Positions 11,701 to 22,600 of a stretch of 64,000 bases of DNA are shown piece after piece. Where the stretch lies: the NCBI GenBank assembly GCA_002812745.2, contig NCSJ02000011.1, positions 124,001 through 188,000 of the forward strand, in the 5' to 3' direction. Both the position numbers and the translations under genes were made by a program. Within the stretch, counting starts at the first letter, position 1; every line of letters starts with the position of its first letter. The notes beneath the pieces were generated by a model, which saw only the letters and a program-made list of their open reading frames with translations, had not been told where the DNA came from and did not search any database. This DNA comes from Scytalidium lignicola. Lineage: Eukaryota; Ascomycota; Leotiomycetes.

Positions 11701-13485
11701 ATGGGAAGTGTATCGCAAGATCTTCGTCATGTCGACGTCCTAATAGTAGGTGGTGGTCCTGTTGGTACGTCTTATTTTATTCTCTATTTTAGCATACAGT
11801 GCCTTACCTACTTAGGACTTATAACGGCATATCAACTGGCGAAGTTTGGAGGTGTATCTGTTGCAATAATTGAAAAGCATCCAAAATCTGCCCAGGATCA
11901 ATATGGCCGGGCTATCACTCTATACCCGCGGTCAAGCGAGATGCTTGACCAACTTGACCTCGCAGACGAATTGGCACAAGAATGCTTCGCATGTAGAAGT
12001 ACTGTGAGTTATGATCCAAATGGTAAGGAGGTCTCTGGCCGCGGGTGGCACTTCATGGAGAATATGACGGACACATACTGGGGGTTTGCATTAGTCCTAA
12101 GACAGAAGTACCAAGAAGAAATCTTTCGGAGGAAGTTAAGGGAGTACGGCGTAGGATTGGAGACGCCTGTTGAACTAACAGATATTGCAATTGATGAGTC
12201 AGTTGCACTAGGAGAGCACAGGATTACAGCGAAATTGAAAGACAGGACCACCGGCATAGAGTCAGTGATCAAATGTCGCTACTTGGTAGGGGCAGATGGT
12301 GGTAGGTCCTTTGTTCGCCGTGCTCTAGATATCCCCTTTGATGGCAGCACAACTGAGGATAAATGGGTACGCATCGATGGGATCGTGGAGACAGATATGC
12401 CGAAAACTCGTTGCTATGGAGCAATCGAGTCACCAACACATGGCAATGTGTTGTGGGCAGCACTTGACCGTGGTGCTACTCGAATTGGCTTTGCATTCAC
12501 TGCTGAACGCCAGAGGGCTTACAAAGAGTTCGATGAAGAAGCTGCAGTAGCAGAAGCAATCGCTTCTCTAAGACCATTCAACTTGAAGTTTAAAGAGGTT
12601 CATTGGTATACGGTATATTCTGTCGGTCAGAAAGTGGCGAGGCACTTCTTCACGAAAGATTGCGTGTTTCTGGTTGGGGATGCCTGCCATACACACAGTT
12701 CAGGAGCCGCTCAGGGGATGAATACAGGCATACATGATGCAGTAAATCTAGCATGGAAATTGCATTTCGTTTTGCGAGGAAAAGCCCCACGGTCGTTACT
12801 CCAGACATATGAGATGGAGAGATTGCCGAATGTCCAAAAGTTGATTAACTATGACAAAGATATCTCGAGACTCATGACCATGCAACTTCCACTTGGGTGG
12901 ACCGGAAATCCAAAAGCAGATCCAAACGAAATTCTAGGAGTGGTCATGAAAGAAGCCTCTACCTTTACGTCGGGATTGAGTATTGCATTCGAGAGCAATA
13001 TGCTCAACGTGGCCGGTTCACTTGCTAATGCCAGTTCTCCTGTAATTCCCGGGCAACGAGGCCCGGATGTTGAATTGCAGAAACCAGGTACTTTGGAGGC
13101 AACAAGACTCCACAAACAAACGCCAAACAAAGGCACCTTCTATATTGTTGTGTTTACTGGAGACCCAGAGACGACATCGTCTGCATTGAAATCTCTTTCG
13201 GCGGGTATATCAGAATCAAAATACTTCAGTAATCTGCAGTTTCCAATATCATGGCTCACCATTCCAGCAAAAGCTGGACCATCCGCATATGAACTTCTCG
13301 ATACCACACCTTTTGGCAAGGTCTTCTATGATCAGAAGCAGACTGCCCATGCCAGGTATGGTGTTAATATCACCGAGGGTGGCATCGTGGTATTGAGGCC
13401 AGACGGTTGGGTAGGTACGATTTGTAAACTTAGCAATGCTGCTGAAGAGATGGAGAAGTACTTCAGCGGTTTCCTTCTCTCGTAG
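11701..13485 (+). CDS. FAD-dependent aromatic hydroxylase (phenol 2-monooxygenase / PheA-TfdB type)
   Basis: Two exons (11701-11764, 11816-13485) with a 51-nt phase-1 intron give 577 residues. The FAD-binding motif VGGGPVGL spans the intron. GADGGRSFVRRAL is the central DG motif, and GDACHTHSSGAAQGMNTG is the second FAD motif. The last ~170 residues match the thioredoxin-like, Cys-free C-terminal domain of phenol-hydroxylase relatives, ending with VVLRPDGWVG. Known: such enzymes hydroxylate phenolic or other activated rings with NAD(P)H and O2. It is co-directional with the dihydropyrimidinase gene and 393 nt behind it, so it may prime a ring compound for the same pathway; this is inferred. 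No signal peptide is present, so it is probably cytosolic. A secondary-metabolite tailoring role is the alternative. Confidence 0.9.
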   Translation: MGSVSQDLRHVDVLIVGGGPVGTSYFILYFSIQCLTYLGLITAYQLAKFGGVSVAIIEKHPKSAQDQYGRAITLYPRSSEMLDQLDLADELAQECFACRSTVSYDPNGKEVSGRGWHFMENMTDTYWGFALVLRQKYQEEIFRRKLREYGVGLETPVELTDIAIDESVALGEHRITAKLKDRTTGIESVIKCRYLVGADGGRSFVRRALDIPFDGSTTEDKWVRIDGIVETDMPKTRCYGAIESPTHGNVLWAALDRGATRIGFAFTAERQRAYKEFDEEAAVAEAIASLRPFNLKFKEVHWYTVYSVGQKVARHFFTKDCVFLVGDACHTHSSGAAQGMNTGIHDAVNLAWKLHFVLRGKAPRSLLQTYEMERLPNVQKLINYDKDISRLMTMQLPLGWTGNPKADPNEILGVVMKEASTFTSGLSIAFESNMLNVAGSLANASSPVIPGQRGPDVELQKPGTLEATRLHKQTPNKGTFYIVVFTGDPETTSSALKSLSAGISESKYFSNLQFPISWLTIPAKAGPSAYELLDTTPFGKVFYDQKQTAHARYGVNITEGGIVVLRPDGWVGTICKLSNAAEEMEKYFSGFLLS

Positions 13486-13820
13486 TAATAGAAATGAGAA
13501 ACACATAGACGACCATAGAGAGATAGAGAAATAGGATAAAGAGTCCTACCTTTGTCGAAACTGAAAGTTTAATTAGCAGACTTAGAACGGAAACAAGCAT
13601 TAAGTCACAAAAGTGAGTTGAGTTGTCTGTTTTCTGTTAAATTTACCTCTGAGGTGATGGTTATATGAAATGATTTATGTGCATGTTTTTGTAATACCTG
13701 AGGTATCAACACGATAAACACTTTGATTCCCCACACAACTTTATCACCAAAAAAAAAATCGGATATCGGCATAATTATTATCCGACATCCCACATCGCTT
13801 AGTGGCCCGCACGATTCAAG
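13486..13820. other. Spacer, presumed eIF3m promoter
   Basis: This 335-nt spacer runs from the monooxygenase stop to the eIF3m start. It includes an A run near 13749. No further gene is seen. Confidence 0.4.
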
Positions 13821-15243
13821 ATGTTCACGAATCCGCGAGAAAACGATCCTACTTCTTTCAAACTTCATCTCGTCAACGCCAGACTTACCGAAATGGCGCC
13901 TGCACTGCAGCAGGTCTTCATTGACGGTTCCTTCCAGGAGCTGGCGCAAGAGCTGGCTGGTTACCTCAATATCGGCCCAGAGATCGAACCCCTGCTCGCG
14001 GAGAATAAGAAAGATGAAGCGCTCAAGAAACTCGTCATGGCCTCCACTGCCCTCAACTCTGCCCCAGAGAAGGAGTTCACTGCGGCATACAATCTTCTAG
14101 TCTACCTCGTCATTCAATCACCAAGTGTCAATATGTTCCTTCCTAGAATTTGCGACCACCTCTCCAAACCAATCACATCCTCCCCAGTCAATGGCGCTGG
14201 CCTTGCTCTCTCCGTTCTTACAACTGTCTTCAACCTCATTCAGCCCGAAAATGAAGTCCGCTTCAATATTTTCCAGGCCATTTTACGTCTGATCAAGAGT
14301 ACTGGAATGTGGGACACGTTAAAGCCTCAGCTTGGCCAGCTCGACAAATGGATTGCAGAGTGGGACATTGATGAGGAGGACCAGCGCAAACTCTTCACAC
14401 AGATCGCCGATGTAGCTGAAGATTCGGGTGAAGAAGAGTAAGTCTGTCCTGGATCTGGCAGACCCTGAAAAGTTATTTTTAGCTAACATTCACTTTTACC
14501 ATAGGGGATCATACAACTACCTTCTCAAAGCACTTCGCACATTCGACCCAAAGGAGGCGGCCGAAGAGATCTCATCTCCAGAAGCGCAAGATCTTTCGCT
14601 GAAAGCTTTGAAGATCGCTCTTCTTTCAAACACACACTACGACTTCAGTGATCTTACATCTCTCCCCACTATTCAAGCTCTCAGTGAATCCCACCCTGTT
14701 TTCTTCGAGTTGCTCGAGATCTTCTCCGAGAAAGAACTTGAAGACTATAACGATTTCAGAGATGAGAATGAGGAATTTTTTGAGGAATCAGGTCTGGACA
14801 ACAGCAAGCTCCATCGCAAGATGAGACTCCTCACAATGGCAAGCTTAGCCGCAAGCACAAACACTCGCGAACTCGAATACAAGCGGATCGCCAAGGCTCT
14901 TCAAGTCCCCCTTGAGGATGTCGAGATGTGGGTCATTGATGTTATTCGTGCCGGACTTATTGAAGGAAAGCTGTCGCAGAAAAACCAGGTATTCCTAGTT
15001 CACAGAACTACTTATAGGGTCTTTGGTGAGAAGCAATGGCGCGAGGTTGCAACAAGACTTGATCAATGGAAGACAAGCTTACGAGGAGTTCTTGATGTTG
15101 TCAAACACGAGAGGGAACAGGCTGAAATCCAGAAGCAGCGCGAGCAACAAGAGGCAGATAGGAAGATTGCTGGTGCTGCGGGCATGGGAACTGGACGGAG
15201 AGTTGGCCGGGAGAAAGATATGGTAGAGGTTGGCACTGATTAG
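13821..15243 (+). CDS. Translation initiation factor eIF3 subunit M
   Basis: Two exons (13821-14437, 14505-15243) with a 67-nt phase-2 intron that has a GCTAAC branch point give 451 residues. The N-terminal helical repeats lead into a PCI domain in the second half ([12 protein letters not shown], then [20 protein letters not shown]). The C-terminus is a charged coiled segment ending [16 protein letters not shown]. Known: eIF3m is a core scaffold subunit of eIF3, which recruits mRNA to the 40S ribosome. Start choice: family members usually begin just ahead of the FxxLAxELAxYL helix. That points to the in-frame ATG at 13893 (427 residues) as an alternative to 13821, which would add 24 residues. 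Both ATGs sit in reasonable contexts. Confidence 0.93.
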
Positions 15244-15462
15244 GCGTTTTATCATCTTTGTAATCTGGGGGTTTACGAAAGCATCTGGCATGATGCGGGA
15301 TGGCACTCTCTAGCATTAGTGATTGAGAGTTTGGTCACATAGATGACGACAAAATAAAATGCATTGAACATGCTCTGTCTGAGTGACTATGAATACACTA
15401 AATGACGCTCCAAATCCATATCTCCACCCTTTATATGATATTACACTTTAAAATGAATGACT

Positions 15463-16529
15463 TTATAGAGAGCCCAGCCTCTTTTGCAATTGCTTTTTGA
15501 CATCCACATAAACGACATCAGGGCTTCTGGTAGCCTCGATCTTCACCACCCGACCATCCTTATCGAAGTAATCGACAACTGGCATACTCGTCTCGATAAA
15601 AGTCCTGAACCTCTTCTTGATGCTCTCTATGTTGTCATCGGATCGGCCACTCGTCTCTCCACGCTTCAACAGCCTCTTCTCCATAGTCTCCTCAGGGCAG
15701 TCAAAGAACAGCACGAATTTGCTAGGACAAACTGTCTCCTCGAATTTTAAGGCCTGGTCCATCTTTCTTGGAAACCCATCGATTAGGAACTTGCCATTCT
15801 TGGTTCCAGCCTTGCTCATAGCATCGGACATGGCATTCTCGAGCAGTTGTACCGTAACCTCCATGGGGACAATCAACCCGTTCTTGATATAATCCTTGAT
15901 AAGGGCCCCGAATTCGCTGCCTGGTCGATTCTGTTCCTCACGAAGGAGATCGCCGGCGCTCAAGTGGGTGAACTTATAGTCGCGGACTAGATTTGCGCAT
16001 TGCGTGCCTTTACCTGCACCTGGCCCACCGAGAACGAAGATAACTGTCACATCCTTAGGATTGAAGGTAGGTGTATCCTTGTGGGGAGCTGCAAGTTGAC
16101 CAGTTGACTTTTCTTGAGATGCTGCTACCATATCTGATTGTTGGGGGGTTTATGTTAGTCAAGCTGTTCTGGAAGTTGTTGAGGAATGTTGGCAAAACAC
16201 GCTTGAAAGTTGGACTAAAGCGGCTCTCGAATTCCAGACCAACTGCATGATGATGGAGCGTTGAGGGTAAGTATGGACTTACTTTCTCTACTCCGTACCA
16301 TCAACATGTACAAGCCAGATCCTGCCAACGTGAGAGCAAGGAATGGCCAGACCTTCATAGGACTTTTGTTAGGAGTCGGACCCTGGCCCCCAGTTGCATA
16401 GCATCTTCGCGCTGGCTCCTTTGGAATTGAAGCCCGAAAGCTCCCTTTCACTGGGTATGATGCCCTTTGCAGGGCGGAGAATTGCTGGCAGAGCCGCCGC
16501 GAAAACATTCTATGAATTGGTTGGGCCAT
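15463..16529 (-). CDS. URA6: UMP/CMP (uridylate) kinase with N-terminal membrane anchor
   Basis: Two exons, 16529-16283 and 16133-15463, join in phase 1 through a 149-nt intron to 305 residues. The kinase part begins about residue 110 with the P-loop GGPGAGKGTQ. It carries the NMP-binding segment HLSAGDLLREEQ, the motif IDGFPRKMDQ, and a short LID with KRGETSGRSDDN, as in the Ura6 group. The first exon encodes a basic, Arg-rich leader (MFSRRLCQQ...) and one hydrophobic span (WPFLALTLAGSGLYMLMV). Known: the enzyme makes UDP and CDP from UMP and CMP. Inferred: the leader directs it to a membrane, probably mitochondrial. A second start at 16131 would give a soluble 222-residue kinase if transcription or splicing skips exon 1, so dual localisation is possible. 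Confidence 0.88.
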
Positions 16530-17288
16530 GGCCGATGCGATGAAGAACTGGAATTTGGAAGGACTGCAGACAGATTAATGGAGAGAAATAATTAAAAGCG
16601 ACGCGGGCATGGAGACTAGAATCCTTGGCGCTGTAATATTACCGACAGGGGTTAGCTTGTTGCGACTTCGTCATTTCCTCCTTTTTGCTCCAGCAACAGA
16701 TTTTCTTGATATTGCAGAGTACATGGTATATTCTAAGTCAACTAATCTTCATAGATTTGTTAACCATATTGAGGTAGGTGATCGCTTTTTTGGGAGGTTT
16801 AGATTTCCAGTTACGGTGTAGTTTCATCCCGTTTATAATTATAGCAATTGGATCCCAGTCCCGTATCTCCAGTCTATACAAAATAGCCTTCCACCTACAA
16901 TGTCAATTGTAGGTGATATGATACATTTCTTTTAATACTTTCTCTGCAGCCCGTTGGGTGATTAAACCTCATGGTAGTGTACAAGAAAACATTCCGCAGT
17001 GAAACAGTTAGCACAAGTCACAAGGCATTCCATTCTATTGTAGAGTTTATTTCAAATGAGTGTGTGCATTGAATTCATCTCTCTTAGCTATCGTACATGA
17101 AAAACGTGATGTCAAGCTCATCGAACGTTTCAAAAGATCCCCATCCATTTTTCTCCACCAAGCAAGTGCATAGATCAAGTGGTGTTAGTCAACACGAATC
17201 GAAGCCATCAGAAGCGTAGTAGCAAGCTTGAGAGGACATTTTGACTAAAATCAAGACGCGCTGAAACACACAGTTGCTATAGCTACGC
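16530..17288. other. Spacer without recognised gene
   Basis: This 759-nt spacer contains the kinase promoter near 16530 and the 3' flank of the GPI-type gene near 17288. Open stretches here lack coding character. Confidence 0.4.
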
Positions 17289-17772
17289 TCACATGAACTG
17301 AAGTTGATGTTAGATATGTATTTCAAAAGTGATGTGGAGAAAGGGGCAGACTTACGAGAACAAAGCTGCTAGCAATGATCATGCCAATGGCAGAGAAACC
17401 AGCAATGGTGGCAGTGTTATTGAAGGGAGGTGGACTGCCAGAAGCAGGAGGAAGGCTAGCGCCAGTGGAACCAATGGTGCTAGTGGGGGTTGGAGAGGTA
17501 GTAGCAACGGTGGTGGTGCTGAACTCCGTAGAGGTGGACTCGGAGGAGGTAATACCAACGACGCTAGAGCTCTCAGTGATAGTTGAGATGGACTGAGTAG
17601 TGGTACTAGCAGAGCAATCATAGACAGTGACGGTGGTGATGAGGCCACCATCAGATCTGTTTCGTGTAAGCTCCGTACAAGGTACGTTTGAAGTAGCGTG
17701 ATTTATGACTTACTGGGCTGAGGCAATAGCTGCCATGACGCTAAGGGCGAGAGCGGCATTCTTGAACATCAT
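17289..17772 (-). CDS. Small GPI-anchored-type Ser/Thr-rich surface protein
   Basis: Three exons (17772-17714, 17656-17356, 17297-17289) give 122 residues; the introns are 57 and 58 nt with good GTAAGT donors. Residues 1-20 form a signal peptide (MMFKNAALALSVMAAIASAQ). A short segment with one Cys (TVTVYDCSAS) comes next, then about 60 Ser/Thr/Pro-rich residues. The tail NNTATIAGFSAIGMIIASS ends with FVLFM. A hydrophobic C-terminus after small residues is the pattern of GPI attachment. The last exon is only nine bases (Phe-Met-stop) and is predicted because reading through the donor would add a non-hydrophobic tail. Inferred: a GPI-anchored cell-wall or plasma-membrane protein of unknown function. 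The opposite strand also has long open frames, but they lack a signal or any family resemblance. Confidence 0.7.
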
Positions 17773-18937
17773 TTTGATGATTGGAGATGCGTTGTAATTG
17801 TTTGATTGATTGGTTGCTTGATGGGTTGTGGTTGAAGCGGGAGAGCGTGTTGAAAGAAGGGTGAGAACGTGAAGGGAGAATTTATAACGGTTCTAGGGGA
17901 CGCAATCACCGCCGCCGGTATGTGATTAGGAAGCAAACATAAAGAGCAAAAAGGAAAAAAGTATAGACGGACTGTCACATGGGTGTTATTCACACGCCGA
18001 TGCACCCTCTGCCTCTTGAATCTCGTTCTAATTTGGGACGAAGGCATCTTCCTCAAAGTTTTAACCATGGATTTCAATGTAGGTTATGTCTAACTCCTAA
18101 GTATATTATTTGCCATGTTATATAACCACTTTCTATTTCTTATTTTATATGTTGAATACTCTACCTTGTACACTGGTCAAGAAATATAGTACTTCTACTC
18201 GTTACATAGCTATTACTCTAATAGTTGCTTTCCCGCTAACCATCAACAAGATGTAGTTAGGCAGTCGTAAAATAACTATTTATAATAAAACATTGTATGG
18301 TATATTTTATCATACTATATATTAGATGTTCTACTAACGTCCTTTTCTGCTTCTGTAAGTTAGGTACGGAGGTACAAGAGTACAAATACTGTTTGCTAAG
18401 CTACATTCGGTGTAGTGAATTTTTTACCCTTATTTGCAGTATATCGCTATGTGGCATTAAATATCTCATATCTTGCTTGCTCCAGATCCACTTCTTTCCA
18501 TCTCCTTTGTAGTATGCTGGGATGCCGAATGCCACAACACGAACTGCTTCATATTTAAAGAGCTGTTCTATTCCATACACTTTCCAATATAATAGAACTA
18601 TCGTCACAGGTAAGATTACTTTACTTTTATCATTTTCAGCATCAAGGCAGGTGTTTTGAGTGCTCTTGAACTTCTGATCTCGGTTTCCTATCTTTTTAAC
18701 TCGCATCAAAAAAGATAATATACTAGCAACTCATTCACTACTTTTACATTTTTATTTAACCCTTTATAGATCTGCCTTTGATCTAGAAATATACACAGTT
18801 CGGTTATTGTCTCCAACTTATCCTGTAATTAAGTATATTATATGTAAGTCAAGGTGTAGTAGCTTGGCAGTTGCTATCCTCCTGCTAACCCCCTGCTAGG
18901 CTGAGATTAAAGCCGCCGTGTCGAAAAGCTTGCAAAG
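17773..18937. other. AT-rich spacer
   Basis: This 1165-nt spacer is visibly AT-rich from about 18070 to 18850, with many TA-rich stretches and no credible gene. A minus-strand open frame of 102 codons (18709-18401) lies inside but has no recognisable features. The composition could reflect repeat-induced mutation of an old element; no repeat copy is seen within the window. Confidence 0.4.
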
Positions 18938-19183
18938 ATGATGCCTCAGGAAAAGTGGCAAGAGCTCAGGACGGAAGAAGAAGCTGACCAGAAGGAGCGC
19001 AGCTTGATAGCACTAGGGCTCACACGAGAACAACTAATAAGGAATATTGGATGTATAGTGGAAGTCTCACAGATAGATGGGGTTGAGTCGATAAGTCGGT
19101 CCTTCGATCAGGTGTCTAAAAATCTCGAAGGATTGCGGGAGGACTATCACAGACTGGTGAGTTCCCTTCGAAGCCGTTGCTAA
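18938..19183 (+). CDS. Small hypothetical protein
   Basis: One exon encodes 81 residues, charged and predicted helical (QERTEEEADQKE-like start, then SIALGLTREQ-like helices, ending DYHRLVSSLRSRC). There is no signal peptide or membrane span. It sits between AT-rich DNA and a gene remnant, so it may be an exon of a decayed gene. The family is not recognised. Amino-acid composition and Glu/Lys/Arg balance look protein-like, which is the only support. Confidence 0.3.
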   Translation: MMPQEKWQELRTEEEADQKERSLIALGLTREQLIRNIGCIVEVSQIDGVESISRSFDQVSKNLEGLREDYHRLVSSLRSRC

Positions 19184-19403
19184 GTAACTGCTAACCAGAG
19201 AGTAGCTTCCTGAGCTTGACGCTCAAGTCTTAACAGTTCAGAAATACGATCTATAGTCATTTCTCCTTTCGCTTTCACTTTCACTTTCACATTTTATATT
19301 ATCTAATCGGTCTCCTGTAGGCCACAGTATAGCTTGCAAATTTCAAGATCCAAAGAGGTCTAACGAAAGAGTTCGACAGCTAAACGTGGAATCTGCAGCA
19401 ACT

Positions 19404-19625
19404 ATGTCCGGACAAGCACCACCACCACCACACCCATCCATTAAGCCTGCAAGAAGTATCGATCGTCAGTCTGAGCCTACTCCTGAGCTTCAAATTACAA
19501 TCCGTCATCCTGCGTACCCAGAGGAACAGGACAGACTTATCACGTTTTACACTTCTGGTAGCGCGTCTGGGGGAATCCATCACGAAACAGCTCGTGAAGC
19601 ATGCAGAGGGAGCAAAAGTGGCTGA
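19404..19625 (+). pseudogene. Possible truncated gene start (HNH-type fungal protein-like)
   Basis: The open frame from the ATG at 19404 starts with a Pro-rich leader. It continues with ITIRHPAYPEEQDRLITFY and SGGIHHETAREAC, then stops at once. The pair RHPAYP and GGIHHETAxxAC resembles the beginning of a family of ascomycete proteins that carry an HNH nuclease domain, from memory and without a search. The expected downstream part is not present in any frame nearby, so this looks like a 5' fragment. A small unrelated protein is the alternative. Confidence 0.25.
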
Positions 19626-22600
19626 GAGACAACGAAGGTCGACCGATGTCACCAGCAAGCATACATCGCTATATCCTTGCAAAAAGGAACGGATATGTAT
19701 GATGAATAAACCAGGAGAAAACCCACCGCTCCCATTATCTAGGAAGCGAACTAGAGGGCAAAGCAAAAGGAAGGATTTCTCTCTCGAAAAAAAAATGTAC
19801 AGCTAATCATTGCAACCCTCTTCACATGGCCCAAAAGGGCAGAAGAACACTGCACCCAAGATCGGCAACGATTTTATTCTCCATTCTACTTGACGATTTC
19901 CGTAGGTCATGGAACCTCACACTGCTCTCGAAAGAACAATGGGTTTCTCGCAGGAACGCTTTTATTGAGAATGTGGATTTTTTGCGTTAAGGAGAAAAGA
20001 AGAGGAAAAGAAGTCGGTTGCTGAGGTTAAATGGCTCTGGGAAAATTTTCGGCAATTAGTCAGCAATGGTAGAAGCGACNTTTTTTTCTTCTTCTGAGCC
20101 TTTAATTGAAGGCACAAAGAATTAATGCCTGATAGTTGTAACTTTTTACTACAGTAATTGTAATGAAACATGGGAATTCGGACTTGTCTTAGGGATTTTG
20201 ATATGAAAATTGTTTGATGCTATCTTGTTGAAGAGAGTACTTTGACTCTACCTGCCTGATACATCCAGGAGAAATTGACCATCGTACAGAAGTTCCTTGG
20301 ACTTATAGAATCGAACTGTACCTTGTACGAATCTAGAATTTTGGTGCAAGTTTCTATTTCAGGAACCGTTCCTTCCAGGACAGGATGCTCATGTCAATTT
20401 GACGTTCGAATGCCAGAGCAAGTAGAAACGCCCTGTATCTTGCACGTGCATTCTAGAATGACACGGGGTACAGTAGAGGCTCGGACGTGTTTCTAACGAT
20501 AAGATGTTGAAAGAACCGGAGGGGGAGTGGGATACCGGTAGAAGGACAGAAATCGAATTGTCGGTCATGCCCGAGGAAGTCAAATACCAGTACAGTAATA
20601 AAACAGCAGATATATCGGAAGTAGCATGTTACGGACGGATTCCATTCTGTTTCAAGCTTTCAAGACAAGCTCTAAGCCTCAATCTGTCTTACCCACTCTA
20701 GGGCCTGGTCGTGCCAGTCCACCGGTATGTGTGCAGCGCAGCAAAGGATCGATAAGAAGCTGACGAGAGAGGGATAGGTGGCGAGATTGCTGACCGGTAC
20801 TTCCATCTCCGAAGGGAGACACGAAGTAGGTAGAGACTGGTGGGACGACAGAGAATGGTGTAGCTGACCTCGACAATTATCATGCCTCAGAATCTTTGAG
20901 AATTGAGAATTGAGATGTTCCACAAACAAACCTTCTACCATGTTTACGTCATGAATTTAAAAATAGAGTTTTGTGCATGTGAATTGCGTGCTGGCATGAG
21001 ATGATATATCAAGGGTATGATTTCTGTTCAATCAGAAGTCTGTTTCCTGAAACATGAAACATCGCACACACGGCAAAGTTCAAATGTTTCGAGCGCCAAG
21101 ATATAGATCGATCAATCGAAACTCGAAGCTGGTAAAAATAGAAACAATGAGGGAAATCTTCCGTCGCTTATCTGGCACGCCTGTGCTAACCAAGTTTTCG
21201 CCAAACATGCCATTTGCGGTGTTAGAGCCGGAACGTGTGCATTTACGAATGGGAAAAGAGGAAGAGAGACGGCATTGAGAAGAAACTGGGGTAACCGAGC
21301 ATTGGTGGTGCGTAATGGAGGTCAGCAAACATCAGCGCTAAAGTTTATCAGGAAGTTAGACAGCATCAGCACTAGGAGACGGATTCGAAAGTGGAGGAAA
21401 CTACTGTAGAAGCCTTTGTTAAGCAACACAGATGATTTCGACAGGAAAGAGAGGTCTGGCTAGGAGCCAAGAGGTACCGATCCCGTATCTGATGGTTTTT
21501 CTGTCACCGGTGTCATCAGTACGAAGTGTAAAGTATGAAAGTTGCGTCGAGCATGTGTGTTCTATTTCCACTTTTCTCTCTGCGTCGATGCCCACCGGCT
21601 GGCCACACCCGAGGCATCAGCAGTCGGAAATGGAGGCCCGACGTACGGCCGTAAATTGGAAACACAAAGGAAGAGTGAGTATAATATTGCCAGTATAGTG
21701 AGAGAGTAACAAGGAATAGCTGTATTCGGGTGCATTGTGAATATTTGATATCGCCTGCGGATGGGAGGATGGCAGCAGCATAAGGTGATATAGATGCCAA
21801 GCAACGCCTTGTGTGCTCTTTTCTGCCATCTTGTGCATTACCATACCCATCCTTTTACCGCTTTTGGTTTGCCTGAGGTTCGAGGGCTGGGCGGGAAGGG
21901 CTTGCTGATCGCCTCCCATTGGCGCTAGGGCACGTCGAGCAGGTCGAGATGGAGGGTCTCCCAGGGCCAATGGCGGTGCTGTGTATGCCTATTGTTCCCC
22001 GCCAGCAAACCAATGAGGGACTTGTTTGATGCGTGCGACCGAATCATGTGCATGCGTCAGCACTGTGATTGAGGTGGTTGTGCAGCATCGAACAGCAAGC
22101 ATGATTATTGAATTGGTGACTTGCTTGCAGTGTTGGGGTTTGCAACGGTCATGGGCTCTCTCTTCGCGCCGGGACCAGCAGTGACCCAGACGCATTGACC
22201 AACCAGGGCGTGGGATCACTCAGCGCCAGGGTCAACCCGCGACTAGGGCTGCTGCTGGGGCCAGCCAATGAAGTGCCGCAGCACACCGCAGTTGCTCACG
22301 ACGACCACGACGCACCATGGAGAAATCGAAAGGGTTGACGGCAGCATCCAATCAGACTCGGCGCAGAACCGCAGAACATCGCGATGCTCCTGGTCTCTGC
22401 TGGTGCTGCAGGCGCCAAGGGACCGTCCCTGATTGGAAGGAGGGAAGTTCCTGTACCGGCGATGCATTTTGCTGCAACCACTTGGGCCCCAGGACGTCGA
22501 GGATGCAGCAGCAGCGTTCCTGTGGGAAAAAGAGGGCAGAAGCACTCACATCCAGTACTCGACCACTTGCAGCAGGAAGAATAAATGAGGTAATATCCAT

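Noticed and set aside
18401..18709. Minus-strand frame of 102 codons in AT-rich DNA
   Set aside because: It has no start context, motif or composition supporting a gene; it is more likely chance openness or decayed sequence.
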